From NCBI GenBank assembly GCA_008638375.1, contig CM018048.1, positions 50,871,675-50,935,674 of the forward strand: a stretch of 64,000 nt of DNA. Reading direction: 5' to 3'. Shown here in pieces: positions 60,531-64,000 of the stretch (position 1 is its first letter; each line of letters opens with the position of its first letter). Below the pieces are notes generated by a model, which was not told the origin of the DNA, did no database searches, and saw only the letters and a program-made list of their open reading frames with translations. Source of the DNA: Nyssa sinensis (Eukaryota > Streptophyta > Magnoliopsida > Cornales > Nyssaceae). Both the position numbers and the translations under genes were made by a program.

Positions 60531-61312
60531 TTTAAAAATATCTTTCCAAAAGATGTTTTTCTTAAATTATTTTTTATAAAAATGTTTTTAAATTAATATT
60601 AATAAACTTCACTTACAATTAAACCAAGTAATATTTATTAATACTGTCTTAAATACCTTTTTTGAAAAGCTTTTTTTTAAATGCTTTTGTTGTAAAAAAA
60701 AGATTTAAAAATTACTTTTAAATACTACGTGGGCGCAAAAAAAAAAAAAAATTGTAAAATTGCCTGATCACAAAAGTTAATAAAATATTAATGTCAATCG
60801 GGTCAAAAACTCAAGCTTGGTTTCCATGGACAGCTAAGTGAAACCCTGTTTTCTATTTTTTTTTATTTTAAGATTGTTTGATTACAAAACTAGTCTGTAC
60901 CTGAACGACAGATTTTTGATGTTGACTGTGGGTCTCACAATGATTGGGGGTGACTGACACCAAACATTAAAAAAAAAAGGGGGTTTATCAAGTTTTACCT
61001 TACTGTGCATGATTTTTAATTTTTTGAAAATTTGATGATTGAAGAATAAATTATATAAAAATTTGTTATTTTAGTGTTTAATAAAAAAATGTAATTTTAC
61101 TTTGAATTTATTTTTCACCTTTTATATGGTATATATTAGGAGATAATGCTTGGTTTTATCTTTGGGTTTGAATAATTTTTTTTTATTTAAGTATGTATCT
61201 TAATTATAATTTATTACATATATAATGTATAATAATAAAATTTCTGACTCTTTTCTCTCTAAATTAACTTAGATACATGATTAATAATATAATAGAATAA
61301 TAAAAAATTAGG

Positions 61313-61492
61313 ATTTGAAATTAAAATCATCTCATTTTCCTTTGACTTCCTCTACAGATTGAAGAAGAAATCATGGTTTAAAATTGAAATCATCTCATTT
61401 TCTACCGCTTCCTCTACTATTTGAAGAGAAAATTAGGGTTTAAAATTGAAATCATTCCATTTTTTACGGCTTCCTCTACTGTTTGAAGAAGC
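61313..61492. repeat. 62-63-bp tandem triplication
   Basis: Three units share 'GAAATCATCTCATTTTC' (variants) and CTTCCTCTAC followed by TTTGAAGAAG-like ends, with period 63 then 62. Confidence 0.8.
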
Positions 61493-61564
61493 ATTAAATC
61501 GGCTCCCAACTTCAATCCCCCTTGTAAACAATCCTGCTCCCCCCTTGTCCTGCCATCCCAGGGT

Positions 61565-62570
61565 ATAGCCCAAAAAGTTAAAAAAATAAAGAATATTTAT
61601 TCAATCTACAGTGGTCAGTTCCCTCCACAGCAATTAACTCTGGTTTAAAAAATGTACATTTATGAATTTTTTATTTTCATGCATAAGCCATTACAATGTT
61701 TTGCCGTGCAAGTTGGCTGATAGTTGATGACAAAAGCTTCCCAGGACTCGGTGCTGGCTCTAGCACAAGACGAGTAAAGGAGCGATTGCTTTAAGTTTCA
61801 TCTATAATAAAGATTTTAAATTTTATGTATATTTATAATACAATTTGATTAAAAAATAGAAGCATAAGATGCACAAAACTCTAAATCTTATAAAAGAAAA
61901 AAGACTGCATATTCTATAAATATCAAAGTTAAGGAAAAAGTAGATCAAATTTATCTAATTTTTATAATATGTTGACTATCATCATATACTAATATAGCGT
62001 ATGCTAATATATATGAAAAGTAGAGTTTTTTGTTTTTAATAACTAGAGTAATGATTTAATTGAAATAGAAATTCCTTAATAGATAAGGAAATAAAAATAT
62101 AAATAAAAAAAAACGTGTGCAAAGAAACTTATTACAATACAACACAATTTAAAAAATATATATTAAAAACTGTGAACAAAAAAAGGAAAAAAAGAAAAAT
62201 TGTAGGCACATGGAGATAATGTTTGGAAAACAAAAAATGTCATAAATGAAAGAAATTTCATAATTTTAAAACTAGTGCTTAATTTGTTTGCAGAAAAAAT
62301 AATTAATTTATGTGTTATTTATTTTGCCTTAAGCCTCTAATTTTCATGAGCCGGCCAGCCTGAGCTGGACTTGGGGTTTGATTTGTGAGATTAACAGATC
62401 AATAGAATATTAATTGATGCGTAATGCGTAGTCATTGATGTAGTAATATTCCAAATAGATTTGATGCGTTAAGGAATTCAAGTCATTATATGGAAGGGCC
62501 AAGAAGGTTGGAGTTTTTTACTTTGCCCATGTATTTTTTTAAATTAACTTGTACACTTATTTTTAAGATT
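61565..62570. repeat. 5' flank block, second copy
   Basis: This is a direct copy of 59800-60530 with an insertion of about 600 bp of AT-rich DNA (about 61800-62350) between shared blocks. A shared 'AAGTTTTACYTTACTGTGCATG' block lies downstream of both copies (60993 and 62625). Confidence 0.75.
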
Positions 62571-63027
62571 TATGTCGTTTTTAAAAACATATTTTAAAGA
62601 AATATCTGCAAGGGTGTTTAACAAGTTTTACTTTACTGTGCATGGCTTTTAATTTTTCTCATTGACTTTAGTTTAGGGCAATTTGGGGAGTTTTTATATC
62701 TTGAAAATTTGGTTAATAGAAAATAAATTTTAAAAAATTGATTATTGTATAATTATTTTATTATTTGAGTATTTGATAACAATTCTATAAAAATAATTTT
62801 AGATGCGAATTTTATATTCCACCCATCATATATATGGTATATATTTGTATTGTGTAAGTGATGGACTCGGATGTAAGACTTGTTAAAGCCAATAAACTCT
62901 TCAGAAAAACAAGTTGTTTTAACATTTTCAAAATTTTGTTTTGCAAACAAAATTTGGTGGGTACTGTTTGGCAGACGGAATTGTGTATAACATGTTGAAA
63001 GAAGTGTTAGGTGGTATATACATCTAG

Positions 63028-63408
63028 AATTGCTTCCATTTTCAGAGCATGTGAAAAATGGGAATTGTAGCTTTTTAGGAGAGAGTGAACAGAACATGAA
63101 TTTGTTCTAGGAGCCCATGAGAGATTCAATTGAGGTTACAGTTTTTTGTCTTTCACAGGTAACTTTAGTTTAATGTAATCTTAGCATAATAATTGTTTAA
63201 GTTCTCTTCGTACCCTTCTTAAAAAATAGTTACAACAATTTAATTGTTTTTTTTTAGCGAATTGTAAATTGGATCGTATTGTGATTTTGTCTTTTAATTT
63301 AAAATATAAAAAATTCTAAAAAACTTATACAACAAACCAAAAAAAAATTTATTGTTGAAAATTTTATTTTATAATGATTTAAATTTGTTAAAATTTTTTC
63401 AATATATG

Positions 63409-63444
<36 letters not shown>

Positions 63445-64000
63445 AGTGAATACTATTACAAATACAATCAAAATACATATTACATTTCAAATAAACACAT
63501 TTCTTTCTAATATTCTTAACATTCCACATTTTATAATAAGTAAAAATTTACATTCTCATTTTAACAAATCACAACGTTTCACATTTCAAATAACATTGTC
63601 TTAAACTGTATATTAGGGCATCCATTTTCTTGCTTGTGGGAGCCACGAAAGCATGCATGTTAGCTTATTCCATTCCTTTTTCAGCTGGACAGACTTCAAC
63701 TTCTCATAACAAAAATTAGTTTTGATTTATTTGACATCAAATTTGCTCCTCGACATATATAAATCAAATAAAACAAAAAACTGTATTATTTATTAACAAC
63801 CCACTGTGTTACAATAATTATATTGCTAGGTTTCAATCATGTACCAGCTTGGATCGTCCCAAAAAAAATGGACACAGCCAGAAAAGGGTAAGAAGAATAA
63901 TGAACTCTAAAATCCCTAACTAAAAATGGGGACTTCAAATATGAAAAAAGGGAGAAAAAAAAAGTATGAGAAACCAGTTACAACAAAAATAAATAAATAA
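63028..64000 (-). repeat. Copy of the acidic gene's 3' flank at the window edge
   Basis: Matches to 58545-59010 occur at 63028-63180 and 63690-63990, separated by AT-rich sequence with a (TA)n(TG)n run at about 63410-63443. In the first copy the gene's stop codon lies about 60 bp after the last shared block. The duplicate coding region is therefore expected to begin just right of the window, on the minus strand. Confidence 0.7.

Overview
This window is AT-rich nuclear DNA from a flowering plant, most likely a eudicot. The genes have plant introns, every host gene resembles a plant family, and the spacers are full of plant-type transposons. I cannot name the species. Large TE-filled introns suggest a mid-to-large genome such as that of a woody perennial, but that is a guess.

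Four host genes and one broken host gene can be supported. (1) 1-1146, minus: the N-terminal 382 codons of a gene derived from a hAT transposase, related to Arabidopsis At1g12380/At1g62870 and cut by the left edge. (2) 13747-22388, minus: a complete five-exon SMO1 sterol C4-methyl oxidase, 303 aa, with a 7.2 kb third intron holding a decayed LINE. (3) 31685-39972, plus: a complete four-exon cornichon homolog, 140 aa, with TE-filled introns. (4) 41731-49317, plus: a homolog of the plastid Clp protease subunit CLPR2. It is broken by a 3.7 kb solo LTR in a coding exon (5-bp target duplication), by a LINE fragment that replaces the C-terminus, and probably by loss of a splice donor. (5) 59061-59603, minus: an intronless 180-aa membrane-anchored acidic protein with a DUF761-like tail. 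Its flanks are repeated toward the right edge, so a paralog probably starts just outside the window. The hAT-like, cornichon and CLPR2 genes occur in the same order as Arabidopsis At1g12380, At1g12390 and At1g12410.

The rest is mobile DNA. A nearly complete 6.5 kb PIF/Harbinger element (49747-56221) carries both its transposase and its Myb/SANT-like gene, each with stop codons. A 555-bp non-autonomous relative lies at 9488-10042. A family of palindromic Mutator-type MITEs with 9-bp target duplications has two full copies and several relics. There are two hAT-type elements with 8-bp duplications, one carrying a G-rich cargo. A small non-autonomous LTR element, several LINE 3' fragments and short SINEs with LINE-like tails complete the set.

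I see no CRISPR array, operon, tRNA or rRNA gene. I found no clearly new biological system. The best leads are the broken CLPR2 copy, the PIF/MITE pair, the shared SINE/LINE tails, the 17-bp LINE micro-insertion and the duplicated flanks of the acidic gene.
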